Below, piece by piece: positions 37,132 to 46,766 of a stretch of 64,000 bases of DNA. The notes beneath the pieces are model-generated. The model saw only the letters and a list, made by a program, of their open reading frames with translations, made no database searches and had not been told where the DNA came from. The translations under genes were made by a program, and so were the position numbers. Origin of the DNA: Haloferax sulfurifontis ATCC BAA-897 (lineage in GTDB: Archaea; Halobacteriota; Halobacteria; Halobacteriales; Haloferacaceae); NCBI RefSeq assembly GCF_000337835.1, contig NZ_AOLM01000004.1, forward strand, positions 62,001 through 126,000. The letters run 5' to 3'. Within the stretch, counting starts at the first letter, position 1. Each line of letters starts with the position of its first letter.

Positions 37132-37736
37132 CCGACGAGATTCCCGAAATCGACTCCGCGTTCGGCTCCGGCGTGCCCATCCGCGGCAACGACATCGACA
37201 CGGACCAGATTATCCCGGCGCGGTTCATGAAGGTCGTCACGTTCGACGGCCTCGGCGAGTTCGCGTTCTTCGACCAGCGCTACGACGAGAACGACGAACC
37301 CAAAGAGCACCCGCTGAACGAGCCGCAGTTCCAGGACGCCTCCATCATGGTCGTCAACGCCAACTTCGGCTGTGGCTCCTCTCGGGAGCACGCCCCGCAG
37401 GCGCTCATGCGCTGGGGCATCGACGCTATCATCGGCGAGTCGTTCGCCGAGATTTTCGCGGGCAACTGCCTCGCGCTCGGCATTCCGACGGTCACCGCCG
37501 ACCACGACACCATCACCGAACTGCAGGACTGGGTCGACGAGCACCCGGACGCTGACATCGACGTGGACGTGGAAAACGAGACGGTCACCTACGGCGACAC
37601 CACCGTGGACGTGACCGTCGACGACGCACAAAGGAAGGCGCTCACCGAGGGCGTCTGGGACACGACGGCGCTCATGAAGTCGAACGCCGACGCGGTCGCC
37701 GAGAAAGCCGCCGCCCTGCCTTACGTCGATGACTGA
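37128..37736 (+). CDS. leuD: 3-isopropylmalate dehydratase small subunit
   Basis: Swivel-domain partner of LeuC, 202 residues. The substrate-specificity and swivel motifs are visible: [15 protein letters not shown] near the N-terminus and [20 protein letters not shown] in the middle. The C-terminus is longer than in archaeal thermophilic LeuD and covers the bacterial-type extension ([20 protein letters not shown]). It begins inside the leuC stop (ATGA) and ends 8 bases inside leuB, consistent with one polycistronic transcript. Confidence 0.95.
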   Translation: MTDEIPEIDSAFGSGVPIRGNDIDTDQIIPARFMKVVTFDGLGEFAFFDQRYDENDEPKEHPLNEPQFQDASIMVVNANFGCGSSREHAPQALMRWGIDAIIGESFAEIFAGNCLALGIPTVTADHDTITELQDWVDEHPDADIDVDVENETVTYGDTTVDVTVDDAQRKALTEGVWDTTALMKSNADAVAEKAAALPYVDD

Positions 37737-38703
37737 GGAAATCGTCGTCATCCCCGGCGACGGCATCGGCGCGGAGGTCATCCCGGCGGCGGTTGACGTG
37801 CTGAAGGCCGTCGGCGACTTCGAGTTCGTCGAGGCCGACGCCGGCGACCACGTCAAAGAAGCCACGGGCGAGGCGCTCCCGCAGGAGACCTACGACCTCG
37901 CCGCCGAGGCGGACGCGACGCTGTTCGGCGCGGCCGGCGAGACCGCGGCGGACGTCATCCTGCCGCTTCGGACCGCGGTGGACTCCTTCGTCAACGTCCG
38001 CCCGGCGAAGGCCTACCCCGGCGTCGACGCCCTGCGTCCGGAGACGGACCTCGTCTTCCTCCGGGAGAACACCGAAGGCGTCTACTCGGGCCACGAGGAC
38101 CGCCTCTCGGAGGACCTCTCGACGCTCACGCGCGTCGTCACCACCTCGGCGTCCGAGCGACTCGCCGAGTACGCCTGCGACTACGTCGGCGGCGAGGGCG
38201 GCAGTTTCCAGGTCGCCCACAAGGCGAACGTGATGCGCGAGACGGACGGTCGCTTCCGCGACGCCGTCGTCTCGGTCGCAGACGAGCGCGGCGTCGAGGC
38301 CGAAGAGGTCCTGATGGACGCCTTCGCGACGCGCGTCTGTCTGGACCCCACGCAGTTCGACACCGTCGTCTGTCCGAACCTCGCGGGCGACGTGCTTTCG
38401 GACCTCGCCGCCGGCCTCGTCGGCGGCCTCGGACTGCTCCCCTCGGCGAACATCGGCCCGGACGCCGCGCTGTTCGAGCCGGTTCACGGCTCCGCGCCCG
38501 ACATCGCCGGCGAGGGCATCGCCAACCCGGCCGCGACGATTCTGTCCGCGGCGATGCTCCTCGACTACCTCGACTACGAGGACGAAGCCGACCGCGTTCG
38601 GTCGGCCGTCGAAGGCGTCCTCGCCGACGGGCCGCGCACACCGGACCTCGGCGGCGACGCCTCCACTGAGGACGTGACCGCCGCGGTTCTCGACCGTCTC
38701 TGA
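37729..38703 (+). CDS. leuB: 3-isopropylmalate dehydrogenase
   Basis: Decarboxylating dehydrogenase of 324 residues that gives 2-oxoisocaproate, the last leucine-specific step before transamination. Signatures are [18 protein letters not shown], the substrate-binding Arg/Tyr region [24 protein letters not shown] and the metal-binding Asp region [20 protein letters not shown]. The usual NAD-specific GSAPDIAG is intact. Isocitrate dehydrogenase is excluded by length and context. It is the last gene of the operon. A 200-base gap follows before glpR. Confidence 0.93.
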   Translation: MTEEIVVIPGDGIGAEVIPAAVDVLKAVGDFEFVEADAGDHVKEATGEALPQETYDLAAEADATLFGAAGETAADVILPLRTAVDSFVNVRPAKAYPGVDALRPETDLVFLRENTEGVYSGHEDRLSEDLSTLTRVVTTSASERLAEYACDYVGGEGGSFQVAHKANVMRETDGRFRDAVVSVADERGVEAEEVLMDAFATRVCLDPTQFDTVVCPNLAGDVLSDLAAGLVGGLGLLPSANIGPDAALFEPVHGSAPDIAGEGIANPAATILSAAMLLDYLDYEDEADRVRSAVEGVLADGPRTPDLGGDASTEDVTAAVLDRL

Positions 38704-38906
38704 GCGCCGGCGACGCACCGAATCGGCGGTTCGACGTTCGTTTCGAACACGCTCGTTTTCGTTTCTGATCGTTTTCTCACCCACGAACACCCCGTTTTCG
38801 TTCCTGTGTGGAATCCGTCCGTTTCGAACAGATACGGGCGGAATCCAACATAAACAATTAACACTACTCCCCGACCTATCTTCCACCTAACGAGGAATCG
38901 CCACCG
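38704..38906 (+). promoter_or_regulatory. Intergenic region with the glpR promoter
   Basis: It holds an AT-rich run ataaacaattaacac (about 38850-38865) as the probable promoter of glpR-pfkB. There is a GGAATCC direct repeat (about 38810 and 38840) that could be an operator. GlpR in Haloferax is reported to bind an inverted repeat near the TATA box, and I cannot assign it with certainty here. Confidence 0.4.
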
Positions 38907-39674
38907 ATGTTACCAGCAGAGCGCAAACGCCGCATCGTCGAACTCGTCTCCGACTCGGACGGTCGGTCGGTCGAGTCGCTGTCCGAACATCTCGGCTACT
39001 CGAAGGCGACGATACGGCGCGACCTGCGCGAACTCGAAGACCGTGGGCTCATCGAGCGGTCGCACGGCGGGGCCGTCCCCGTGACCTCCGTCGGGCGCGA
39101 GCAGACCTACGGCCAGAAGGAAGTACAGAATCTCGAAGGGAAACGCGCGATCGCGGACCGCGCGGTCGAAGAACTGGCCGAGGGGCAAGTCGTGTTCTTC
39201 GACGCCGGGACGACCACGATGGAGGTGGCCCGGAAAGTCCCCAAGGACGGGACGATACTCGGCGTCACCAACTCGCCGCGGCTCGCCATCGAACTGAACG
39301 AGGAGGACAACGAGGTCAAACTCACCGGTGGGACGCTCCGCCGGCGGACGAAGGCGCTCGTGGGGCCGACCGCGGAGTCGTTCATGGAGCGGACGAACTT
39401 CGATTTGCTGTTCCTCGGCACGAACGGGTTCGACGTCGAATCCGGCCTCACGACCCCGAACGAGGACGAAGCGCGGATGAAAGAGCTGATGGTCGAAAAG
39501 GCCGCGAAGGTCGTCCTCGTCGCCGACCTCTCGAAGCTCGGCCGACGGAGCTTCGTCCAGTTCGCATCACTCGAAGATATTGACCTGTTTATCACCGACG
39601 GGACGCTCGACGCCGACTCCCGAGAGGAGATAGAGAGCGCGGGCGTCACCGTCGTCGACGGAGTTGCACGATGA
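38907..39674 (+). CDS. glpR: DeoR-family transcriptional repressor GlpR
   Basis: A 255-residue regulator. The N-terminal winged HTH (RRIVELVSDSDGRSVESLSE, then YSKATIRRDLRELEDRGLIE) ends with the DeoR signature RSHGGAVPV. The C-terminal DeoR sensor domain (VVFFDAGTTTMEVARKVPKD, then VTNSPRLAIELNE and LFLGTNGFDVESGLTTPNE) binds a sugar phosphate. In H. volcanii, GlpR represses fructose and glucose kinase genes during growth on glycerol. It overlaps pfkB by 4 bases, so it is co-expressed with its target. Confidence 0.93.
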   Translation: MLPAERKRRIVELVSDSDGRSVESLSEHLGYSKATIRRDLRELEDRGLIERSHGGAVPVTSVGREQTYGQKEVQNLEGKRAIADRAVEELAEGQVVFFDAGTTTMEVARKVPKDGTILGVTNSPRLAIELNEEDNEVKLTGGTLRRRTKALVGPTAESFMERTNFDLLFLGTNGFDVESGLTTPNEDEARMKELMVEKAAKVVLVADLSKLGRRSFVQFASLEDIDLFITDGTLDADSREEIESAGVTVVDGVAR

Positions 39675-40588
39675 TTCTCACAGTCACCCCGAACCCAGCA
39701 GTCGACCACACGATTCACTTCGACGAACCGCTTCAGACCGGCGTCGTCCACCGGACCGACGACGCGGTGTTCACCGCCGGCGGCAAGGGTATCAACGTCG
39801 CCAAGTACGTCTCGGCGCTCGACGCCGACGCGACCGCCTCGGGCTTTCTCGGCGGCCACTTCGGGAAGTTCGTCCGCGACCGACTCGACGCCGACGGCAT
39901 CGCCTCGGACTTCGTCACCATCGACGCGGACACGCGGCTGAACACGACCGTGCTCGCGGAAGACGGCGAGTACAAACTCAATCACAACGGTCCGCAGATT
40001 CGGCCGGCCGACGTGGACGAACTCGTCGAAACCGCACAGGCGAACGAGCCGGACACGCTTCTGGTCGGCGGCAGTCTCCCGCCGGGGATGTCGCTTTCCG
40101 ACGTCGACAGGCTCGCTCGCGCGGGCGACTGGCAAATCGCGGTGGACATGGGCGGCGAGTACCTCGCCGAACTGGACGCCGACTACTACGTCTGCAAACC
40201 CAATCGCTCCGAGCTCGCGGCGGCGACGGGCCGAACGGTCGAGACCGAAGCCGACGCCGTCGAGGCCGCCGAGGAGCTTCACGCGCGCGGGTTCGAGTAC
40301 GTGTTGGCCTCGCTCGGCGCGGACGGCGCGCTCCTCGTCACCGACAGCGAGGTGCTCTCTGCGCCCGCGCTCGACGTGGAGGTCGTCGACACGGTCGGCG
40401 CGGGCGACGCGGTCATGTCGGGCTTCCTCGCCGCGCGCGAACACGGGCTGTCCGACGCTGACGCCCTCCGAATGGGCGTCCTGACGGCCGCGCGCGTCGT
40501 CGGCGTCGCCGGCACCCGCGTCCCGCACCTCGAAGACGTGCTGACGAACGAGATGCACGTCGAGGTGACGACCGTTCGGACTCGGTGA
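39671..40588 (+). CDS. pfkB: 1-phosphofructokinase
   Basis: A PfkB/ribokinase-family enzyme of 305 residues that phosphorylates fructose-1-phosphate, made by the PTS, to fructose-1,6-bisphosphate. It begins MILTVTPNPAVDHTIHFDEP. The substrate motif AGGKGINVAKYVSALD and the ATP/anion-hole motif DTVGAGDAVMSGFLAAREHG (catalytic Asp in GAGD) are intact. Its start overlaps the glpR stop. The downstream PTS and aldolase genes complete the pathway. Ketohexokinase-like activity is unlikely given this context. Confidence 0.93.
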   Translation: MILTVTPNPAVDHTIHFDEPLQTGVVHRTDDAVFTAGGKGINVAKYVSALDADATASGFLGGHFGKFVRDRLDADGIASDFVTIDADTRLNTTVLAEDGEYKLNHNGPQIRPADVDELVETAQANEPDTLLVGGSLPPGMSLSDVDRLARAGDWQIAVDMGGEYLAELDADYYVCKPNRSELAAATGRTVETEADAVEAAEELHARGFEYVLASLGADGALLVTDSEVLSAPALDVEVVDTVGAGDAVMSGFLAAREHGLSDADALRMGVLTAARVVGVAGTRVPHLEDVLTNEMHVEVTTVRTR

Positions 40589-40693
40589 TTCTCGTATAAA
40601 CGTTTATTAACGACTAAAGCGCGCAGTAACGTTCATATTCGAAAGGGTTTTTGAGCACATTTGCGTACGTTCTTTCGTAGGGGTGGCAACACT
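40589..40693 (+). promoter_or_regulatory. Promoter region of the fructose PTS operon
   Basis: About 105 bases with AT-rich gtataaacgtttattaac (40596-40613) as a TATA candidate and a Shine-Dalgarno-like GGGGTGG about 8 bases before the ptfC ATG. A leadered transcript is therefore expected, unlike most genes nearby. A short T-run (gggttttt, about 40645-40652) lies between them. Confidence 0.45.
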
Positions 40694-41821
40694 ATGGCAA
40701 ACGACGCAGAAGACGCGGTTCGGTCCTACCTCACGTCGGTGAAGGAGGACCTGATGACCGGGGTATCGTTCATGATTCCGTTCGTGACCATCGGCGGAAT
40801 CTTTCTCGCGCTGGGCTACGCGGTAGCCTCGCTTTCGAACAACGTACAAGACGTATTCAACAGCACGGGGACCGCCGGCTGGTTCCTCGCGCAGATCGGC
40901 GTCGCTGGGCTGACGCTGATGGTTCCGGTCCTCGGCGCGTACATCGCGTACGCCATCGCCGACCGACCGGGCCTCGCACCGGGCTTTATCCTGTCGTACA
41001 TCATCCAGCAGGGCAACGTCCTGCAGGCGGCCGGTGACGTCATCGGCCTTCAGGGCGGCTCCGCCGGCGCGGGTTACCTCGGCGCAATCGTCGCCGGGTT
41101 CCTCGCCGGTATCGTCGCGCGCTGGTTCAAACAGCGCGACGTGCCGGAGTTCATCGCACCGATGATGCCCGTGCTCCTCATCCCGGTGGCGACCACCGCG
41201 GTGCTCACGCCCGTGATGCTGTTCGTGCTGGGCGTCCCGATTTCCATCGCCAACGCGGGACTCACCGCGTTCCTGAGCAACATGCAGGGCGGCGGACAGG
41301 CAATCGTTCTGGGGGCTCTCCTCGGGGCGATGATGGCGGCCGACATGGGCGGCCCCATCAACAAGGTCGCCTACGTGTTCTCCGTCGGCCTCATCTCCGA
41401 GGGCGTCACCGCACCGATGGCCGCGGTCATGATCGCGGGCATGGTCCCGCCCATCGGCCTCGCGCTGTCGAACTTCATCGCGCCGCAGAAGTACGCGGCC
41501 GAGATGTACGAGAACGCCAAGAGCGGCGTGCTCCTCGGGTTCTCCTTTATCACCGAGGGCGCGATTCCGTACGCGGCCGCCGACCCGGCCCGCGTCATTC
41601 CGAGCGTCGTCGCCGGGAGCGCCGTCGCCGGCGCGGCCTCGATGGCGCTCGGCGTGAACATGCCGGCACCGCACGGCGGCATCTTCGTGGTTCCGCTGTC
41701 GAACCAGCCGTTCATGTTCGTCGCGTGCATCCTCCTGGGCTCCATCGTCACGGCCGTCATCGCGACGGCCATCAAGCCGAACTTCGACGCCAAGGTCGCG
41801 GCCCAGAGCTCCGACGACTGA
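40694..41821 (+). CDS. ptfC: Fructose-specific PTS permease, EIIC component
   Basis: Membrane channel of the fructose phosphotransferase system, 375 residues with about ten hydrophobic helices. The sequence carries the EIIC-Fru signatures GVSFMIPFVTIGGIFLALGY near the N-terminus, MAADMGGPINKVAYVF in the middle and the substrate-binding SFITEGAIPYAAADPARVIP late. The ATG at 40694 (MANDAEDAVRSYL) is supported by the SD sequence. The upstream extension in frame (MRTFFRRGG) is basic and not needed. Fructose is taken up and phosphorylated to fructose-1-phosphate by EIIB. Confidence 0.93.
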   Translation: MANDAEDAVRSYLTSVKEDLMTGVSFMIPFVTIGGIFLALGYAVASLSNNVQDVFNSTGTAGWFLAQIGVAGLTLMVPVLGAYIAYAIADRPGLAPGFILSYIIQQGNVLQAAGDVIGLQGGSAGAGYLGAIVAGFLAGIVARWFKQRDVPEFIAPMMPVLLIPVATTAVLTPVMLFVLGVPISIANAGLTAFLSNMQGGGQAIVLGALLGAMMAADMGGPINKVAYVFSVGLISEGVTAPMAAVMIAGMVPPIGLALSNFIAPQKYAAEMYENAKSGVLLGFSFITEGAIPYAAADPARVIPSVVAGSAVAGAASMALGVNMPAPHGGIFVVPLSNQPFMFVACILLGSIVTAVIATAIKPNFDAKVAAQSSDD

Positions 41822-41866
41822 CCACAACCGAACTAATCTTTCCGTACTCGAACGAAGCACAATACA

Positions 41867-42331
41867 ATGGACGTCACTGACATCAGCACCATCACACCGC
41901 TCGAACTGATCTCGCTCGAAGAGCCGCCGGCGACGAAGGAGGGAGCCATCGAGTTCCTCCTCGACCTCGCGGTCGACGCCGGTCGCGTCGACGACCGCGA
42001 CGCCGCGCTCGACGCCCTCCTCGAACGCGAGGAGGAGGCGACGACCGGCGTCGGCTTCGGCATCGGCATCCCCCACGCGAAGACCGACGCCGTCTCGAAG
42101 CCGACGGTCGCCTTCGCGCGCTCGACCGAGGGCATCGACTTCGACGCCATGGACGACAAGCCGGCGAAGCTCCTCTTTATGATTCTCGTCCCCGCGGCGG
42201 GCGGCGAGGACCACCTGCAGATTCTGAGCGCCCTCTCGCGGTCGCTCATGCACGAGGACGTCCGCGAGAAGCTCCTCGAAGCCGAGAGCAAACAGACCGT
42301 CCAGGACGTGCTCGCCGAGGTGGTCGAGTGA
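41867..42331 (+). CDS. ptfA: Fructose-specific PTS EIIA component
   Basis: A 154-residue EIIA-Fru/Mtl domain protein that relays phosphate from HPr to EIIB. The phospho-accepting His is H70 in GFGIGIPHAKTDAV. The usual strand run VAFARSTEGIDFDAMDDKPA and LLFMILVPAAGGEDHLQILS follows. Here EIIA, EIIB and EIIC are separate proteins, not a fused FruA, as in other haloarchaea. Its TGA overlaps the ptfH ATG by one base. A short AT-rich leader lies between ptfC and this gene. Confidence 0.93.
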   Translation: MDVTDISTITPLELISLEEPPATKEGAIEFLLDLAVDAGRVDDRDAALDALLEREEEATTGVGFGIGIPHAKTDAVSKPTVAFARSTEGIDFDAMDDKPAKLLFMILVPAAGGEDHLQILSALSRSLMHEDVREKLLEAESKQTVQDVLAEVVE

Positions 42332-42600
42332 TGGAGCGGACCGTCACGGTCGTCCCCGAAGACGGGCTTCACGCCCGGCCAGCCTCGCAGTTCGTCGAGA
42401 CCGCAAACGAGTTCGACGCCGACGTACAGCTCGGCCGCGCCGACGAGGACGACCTCGTCCCCGCCGCCAGCATGCTGGCCGTCACCGGTCTCGGCGTCGG
42501 CCACGACGAGTCCGTGCGCCTCGTCGCCGAGGGTGACGACGCGGAAGCGGCACTCGACGCCCTAGAGGATATCCTTTCGACGCCCGAAGCCAAACAGTAA
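42331..42600 (+). CDS. ptfH: Phosphocarrier protein HPr
   Basis: An 89-residue HPr. The phosphorylated His is H14 in EDGLHARPASQF. The region of the regulatory serine reads VPAASMLAVTGLGVG. It has the strong acidic bias of halophilic HPr. I use the ATG at 42331; the GTG just before it belongs to the same frame but is redundant. It is the shared carrier between EI (next gene) and EIIA (previous gene). Confidence 0.93.
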   Translation: MERTVTVVPEDGLHARPASQFVETANEFDADVQLGRADEDDLVPAASMLAVTGLGVGHDESVRLVAEGDDAEAALDALEDILSTPEAKQ

Positions 42601-42603
42601 GCC

Positions 42604-44301
42604 ATGACCGAACGAACCCTCTCCGGCATCGGCGTGACACCGCTTTCGGGCGTCGGCACTGTCGTCTGGTACCGACCGGACGCCGACCTCCCCGAGCCGC
42701 CGGCACCGGAAGACGTGGACGAAGACGCCGAACTGGCGCGCTTCGAGGACGCCCGCGCGGCCGCCGAGGACGAACTCGAAGCCGAGCGCGAGCGGACCGC
42801 CGAACGCGTCGGCGAGGAGGAGGCCGCGGTGTTCGACGCGCACGTGCAGTTCCTCAACGACCCGCAGATAACCGACGGCGTCACCGACGCCATCGAGGGC
42901 GGGCTCCCGGCCGAACACGCCGTGCAGGAGACGTTCTCCGAGTTCGTCGAGCAGTTCGAGAACATGGGCGGTCGCATGGGCGAGCGCGCCGACGACCTCC
43001 GCGACGTGCGCGACCGACTCGTGCGCGTCCTCTCGGACGGCGAGCGCGTCGACCTCTCGTCCCTGCCGGAGGGGAGCGTCGTCGTCGCCGAACGGCTCAC
43101 GCCGAGCGACACAGCGCAACTCGACCCGGAGCGCGTCGCCGGCTTCGTCACGGTGACGGGCGGCCGCACCTCCCACGCGGCCATCTTCGCGCGCTCGCTC
43201 GCCCTGCCGGCCATCGTCGGCGTGGGCGAGGAACTCCAGTCCGTCGAGGACGGCGCGGAAGTCGTCGTCGACGGCGAGTCGGGCGACCTCGTGGTCGACC
43301 CGACCGACGAGCGCAAGGAGGCCGCCGCGGCCGCCGCCGACGTGGACGTCCGACACGAGTCGGTCGAGACCGCAGACGGCGTCGACATCGAGGTCGCCGC
43401 CAACATCGGCACGCTGGCGGACCTCGGGCCGGCCGTCGACCGCGGGGCCGACGGCGTCGGTCTGTTCCGCACCGAGTTCCTCTTTCTCGACCGCGAGTCG
43501 CCGCCGGACGAAGACGAGCAGTACGAGGCGTACGTCGAGGCGCTCGAATCGTTCGACGGCGGGCGCGTCGTCGTGCGGACGCTCGACATCGGCGGCGACA
43601 AGCCGGTGCCGTACCTCGACCTGCCGGACGAGGAGAACCCGTTCCTCGGCGAGCGCGGCATCCGCCGGTCGCTCGGCCCGGACGCGGACCTCTTCGAGAC
43701 ACAGGTGCGCGCGCTCCTGCGCGCGGCGGCCAGCGCCGACGGCGCGAACCTGTCGGTGATGCTCCCGCTCGTCTCGACGGTCGAGGAGCTTCGCGCCGGC
43801 CGCGAGCGGTTCGAGTCGGTCGCCGCGGACCTCGACGCCGACGGCGTCGCGAACGAACTGCCCGAGTTCGGAATCATGGTCGAGACGCCCGCCGCGGCGT
43901 TCATGGCCGACCAGTTCGCGCCGCACGTGGACTTTTTCAGCATCGGGACGAACGACCTCGCGCAGTACGTGATGGCCGCCGAGCGCGGCAACGAGCGCGT
44001 CTCCGAGCTCGGCGACTACCGACAGCCGGCGGTCCTCCGCGCCATCGACGCCACCGTCTCGGCGGCCGAGGGCGAGGACTGCTGGGTCGGCATGTGCGGC
44101 GAGATGGCCGGCGACCCGGACCTCACCGAACTGCTCGTCGGGCTCGGCCTCGACGAACTGAGCATGAGCGCCGTGACGGTGCCGCAGGTCAAGGCGGCCG
44201 TCACGGAGACCGACACCGCGGACGCCCGCGAACTCGCAGAGCGCGTCCTTCAGGCCGACACCAAGGCTGAAGTCGCGGAAATCCTTACACTAGAGCTATG
44301 A
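42604..44301 (+). CDS. ptfI: PTS enzyme I (phosphoenolpyruvate-protein phosphotransferase)
   Basis: A 565-residue EI that takes phosphate from PEP. The active-site His is H191 in GGRTSHAAIFARS. The HPr-binding helical part comes first, then the PEP-binding TIM barrel with GVGLFRTEFLFLDRESPPDE, VRTLDIGGDKPVPYL, DFFSIGTNDLAQYVMAAERG and the catalytic Cys in WVGMCGEMAGDP. It is full-length compared with bacterial EI. Its stop overlaps the ptfB start (ATGA). It is the entry point of phosphate into the pathway encoded here. Confidence 0.95.
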   Translation: MTERTLSGIGVTPLSGVGTVVWYRPDADLPEPPAPEDVDEDAELARFEDARAAAEDELEAERERTAERVGEEEAAVFDAHVQFLNDPQITDGVTDAIEGGLPAEHAVQETFSEFVEQFENMGGRMGERADDLRDVRDRLVRVLSDGERVDLSSLPEGSVVVAERLTPSDTAQLDPERVAGFVTVTGGRTSHAAIFARSLALPAIVGVGEELQSVEDGAEVVVDGESGDLVVDPTDERKEAAAAAADVDVRHESVETADGVDIEVAANIGTLADLGPAVDRGADGVGLFRTEFLFLDRESPPDEDEQYEAYVEALESFDGGRVVVRTLDIGGDKPVPYLDLPDEENPFLGERGIRRSLGPDADLFETQVRALLRAAASADGANLSVMLPLVSTVEELRAGRERFESVAADLDADGVANELPEFGIMVETPAAAFMADQFAPHVDFFSIGTNDLAQYVMAAERGNERVSELGDYRQPAVLRAIDATVSAAEGEDCWVGMCGEMAGDPDLTELLVGLGLDELSMSAVTVPQVKAAVTETDTADARELAERVLQADTKAEVAEILTLEL

Positions 44302-44774
44302 AACTCGTCGCAGTCACATCCTGTCCGACCGGAATCGCACACAGCCAGATGGCGGCCGAGAACCTCTTGCAGGCCGGCGAGCGCCTCGGCCACGACATCG
44401 ACGTCGAGGTCCAGGGCGCGATGGGCACGCAGGACGAACTGTCTTCGGACGCCATCGCCGAGGCCGACGCGGTCATCATCACCTCGGACACCTCGGTCAG
44501 CCGCGACCGATTCGACGGCAAACTCGTCCTCAAGGGGACGGTCAAAGACGGCGTGAACAACGCCGAGGCAGTCGTGGAGAAGGCCGTCGAACTCGCCGAG
44601 GCCGGCAAGACCGGTTCGGTCACGTTCGGTAGCGGCGACGACGGCGAGGACGCCGAGGCCGGTGCCGACGCCGACGACTCGTCCGGCGACGCCGCGGACT
44701 CGGACGAACCCGTGCGCCGCGGCGGCGACCCCGAAAAGGGACTGTTCGCCCGGCTGAAGAAGCTGTTCTCGTAA
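44298..44774 (+). CDS. ptfB: Fructose-specific PTS EIIB component
   Basis: A 158-residue EIIB-Fru. The phosphorylated Cys is C9 in VAVTSCPTGIAHSQMAAENL. The domain covers about 105 residues (EADAVIITSDTSVSRDRFDG). It is followed by a 50-residue Asp/Glu/Ala-rich linker and a short basic-hydrophobic tail KGLFARLKKLFS, which may dock it to the membrane near EIIC. It is the last gene of the PTS operon, and a T-run (cgtttttccccc) follows at about 44794-44798. Confidence 0.92.
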   Translation: MKLVAVTSCPTGIAHSQMAAENLLQAGERLGHDIDVEVQGAMGTQDELSSDAIAEADAVIITSDTSVSRDRFDGKLVLKGTVKDGVNNAEAVVEKAVELAEAGKTGSVTFGSGDDGEDAEAGADADDSSGDAADSDEPVRRGGDPEKGLFARLKKLFS

Positions 44775-44891
44775 CTCCCGCCGACGGTTTCTCGTTTTTC
44801 CCCCGCCCGTCAGCGGCGGCGCTCCATCCCCCGATGAAAATTAACTCGAACGTGAACAAACGAAAACGTGCAGAATCGAAACTCACTTCCC

Positions 44892-44931
44892 ATACATTAT
44901 TAGTCTCGCAGTCGTTGACGAAACCGAGGTG
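44892..44931 (+). promoter_or_regulatory. Promoter and Shine-Dalgarno of fba
   Basis: A TATA-like cattatta lies near 44895-44902 and a strong anti-SD match GAGGTGA at 44926-44932, about 8 bases before the fba ATG. This is a leadered transcript with its own promoter, though read-through from the PTS operon is possible. Confidence 0.5.
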
Positions 44932-44939
44932 AACGCATA

Positions 44940-45932
44940 ATGCCGTTCTACGGCGGGGAGGAACTCGCCACAGTGTACGACGAGGCGCTCGACGAAGGAT
45001 TCGGCCTCATCGCGAGTAACATCGCGGAGCCGAACATTATGATGGGTCTCATGGAGGGAGCCGACCGGATGGACTCGGACCTCCTGTTGCAGATGAGCGG
45101 CGGGGCCTGTCGGTTCGCGGGCGACGGCGACGCCGTCGCGGGCCTGAAAGCCATGGGGAACTACATCGAGACCATCGCCGAGCGGTACGACATCGGCGTC
45201 TTCCTCAACATGGACCACCAGACGGACCTCGAGTTCATCGAGAAACAGATCGAACTCGACATCCCGTCGTCCATCATGATCGACGCCTCCCACGAGCCGT
45301 TCGACGAGAACGTCGCGACGAGCCGCGAGGTCGTCGAGATGGTCGACGCCGCGGACTCCGACGTCCTCATCGAGGCCGAACTCGGCCAGATAAAGGGCGT
45401 CGAAGACGAAATCGAGGCCGAAGAGGCGTTCTACACGGACCCCGAGCAGGCCGTCGAGTTCGTCGAGAAGACGGGCGCGGACCTGCTCGCCATCTCCGTC
45501 GGCACGCAACACGGCGTCGCCAAGGGCAAGGACCTCGAACTCCGCCCGGACCTCGCCAACGACATCCGGCAGGCCCTGCGCGACCACGGCCTCGACACGC
45601 CGCTCGTCCTCCACGGCTCCTCGGGCGTCCAGCCCGACCAACTGCAGGAGATGCTCAAACACGGCATCTGCAAGGTCAACAAGGACACCCGCTACCAGTA
45701 CGAGTACACGCGCACCGCCTACGACCGCTACACCGAGGAACCGAACGCCATCGTCCCGCCCGAGGGCGTCGCGGACGCCCGCGACACGTTCTTCAACGAG
45801 ACCGACTGGTCGCCGAACAAGGACGTGTTCGACCCCCGCGTCGCCGGCCGCGACATCCGCGAGCGCATCGCCGACGTGCACGCCGACCTGACCGAGGTCT
45901 CCGGTAGCGCCGGCCAGTCGCTGTTCAAGTAA
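44940..45932 (+). CDS. fba: Class II fructose-bisphosphate aldolase
   Basis: A zinc-dependent aldolase of 330 residues that splits fructose-1,6-bisphosphate into triose phosphates. Metal and substrate residues are visible: the Asp-His of [13 protein letters not shown], the Glu of [12 protein letters not shown], the His of [11 protein letters not shown] and [10 protein letters not shown]. The C-terminal [20 protein letters not shown] fits the family. Most archaea use class I or FbaA enzymes, so a class II enzyme beside a PTS is one of the bacterial-type features shared by Haloferax. Its position completes fructose breakdown encoded by pfkB and the PTS. Confidence 0.93.
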   Translation: MPFYGGEELATVYDEALDEGFGLIASNIAEPNIMMGLMEGADRMDSDLLLQMSGGACRFAGDGDAVAGLKAMGNYIETIAERYDIGVFLNMDHQTDLEFIEKQIELDIPSSIMIDASHEPFDENVATSREVVEMVDAADSDVLIEAELGQIKGVEDEIEAEEAFYTDPEQAVEFVEKTGADLLAISVGTQHGVAKGKDLELRPDLANDIRQALRDHGLDTPLVLHGSSGVQPDQLQEMLKHGICKVNKDTRYQYEYTRTAYDRYTEEPNAIVPPEGVADARDTFFNETDWSPNKDVFDPRVAGRDIRERIADVHADLTEVSGSAGQSLFK

Positions 45933-46026
45933 CGCCGCGCGGGCGGTGGCACGTTCACCGTCGAGCGCTCGTCGCGTCCGCACTCGGACCGACACCGGCC
46001 GTCGTCTCCACCCGGCACACCGCCGG

Positions 46027-46031
46027 TTTTT
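46027..46031 (+). terminator. T-tract after fba
   Basis: A run of five T in GC-rich DNA about 95 bases past the fba stop, preceded by a GC-rich stretch (ccggcacaccgccgg) able to form a small hairpin. A plausible terminator of the fructose operon. Confidence 0.4.
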
Positions 46032-46135
46032 CGTTTCGATACGTGTCCCGCCCAGCGGCGGCGCTCTCGGTGCTCGGTGGCAGTCGAATCCGCCGCCCCA
46101 CGTCGCTTAAGGTGTCACGCGGCGTGGGTGTAGGT

Positions 46136-46285
46136 ATGCCGCAGATTCACCTCGACGACGAGACGGTCGCCCGACTCGACGCGCTCCGCGAGGAAGACGA
46201 GGAGTACGACGAACTTATCAACGAACTGATGAACATCTACGAGGCGAGCGAGCGAACGCTGTTCCACGCCGGCGACGAGTACTGA
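46136..46285 (+). CDS. Small RHH/antitoxin-like haloarchaeal protein
   Basis: A 49-residue acidic protein, MPQIHLDDETVARLDALREE, ending in IYEASERTLFHAGDEY. The short strand followed by two helices resembles a minimal ribbon-helix-helix or antitoxin N-terminus, and many haloarchaea have a near-identical small protein. No toxin gene is adjacent. The ATG at 46136 is right after GGTGTAGGT. The longer frame from 46043 includes a low-complexity extension and was rejected. Function unknown. Confidence 0.65.
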   Translation: MPQIHLDDETVARLDALREEDEEYDELINELMNIYEASERTLFHAGDEY

Positions 46286-46322
46286 GACGCCGGGCGCGAA
46301 CGCAACCGCCGGAACGCCCCGG

Positions 46323-46766
46323 CTATTCGAGGTAGCTGACCCGGACCTGATTCCACTTGCCCTTCTTTTCGAGGTGGTCTTGGAGTTCGTCGGCGTACGC
46401 CTGCGTGAGTCGCTCTGCGGCCTCCAGTTTCTCCTGTTCGCCCTTCTTTCCGCCGCCGCTCATCCCGAGTGCGCCCTTGATGGAGTCGACGATGCCGCCG
46501 GCGGACGAGGAGTCGTCTCCGCCGCCGCCCATCCCGCCCATCTGACTGCGGATGTTGTCGAGTTCGGGGATAATCTGCGGGACCTTCTCCGTGTCGGCGA
46601 CGATGCGCGCCGCCTCGGGGTCGTCCGCGTTCTCGATTTCGAACTCGGTCGCCGTCATGATGAGACCCCACTCCTGACTGTTGAACCGGGAGTTCATCAC
46701 CTGCTCGTTGAACTCGCGGTCCACCGTCATCCGGTCGCCGACGATGCTGTCGGTCCAGTGTGCCAT
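46323..46766 (-). CDS. DUF5799 family protein
   Basis: A 147-residue haloarchaeal protein matching my memory of DUF5799: WTDSIVGDRMTVDREFNEQV, then NSQEWGLIMTATEFEIENAD and the PQIIPELDNIRSQMGGMGGG stretch. A Gly/Ser-rich linker with GALGMSGGGKKG separates it from a helical C-terminal part ending EKKGKWNQVRVSYLE. No enzyme motif or membrane segment is visible. The ATG at 46764-46766 is used. The longer frame is a shadow of the next gene's start. It converges on the preceding small gene. Confidence 0.75.
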   Translation of the reverse strand: MAHWTDSIVGDRMTVDREFNEQVMNSRFNSQEWGLIMTATEFEIENADDPEAARIVADTEKVPQIIPELDNIRSQMGGMGGGGDDSSSAGGIVDSIKGALGMSGGGKKGEQEKLEAAERLTQAYADELQDHLEKKGKWNQVRVSYLE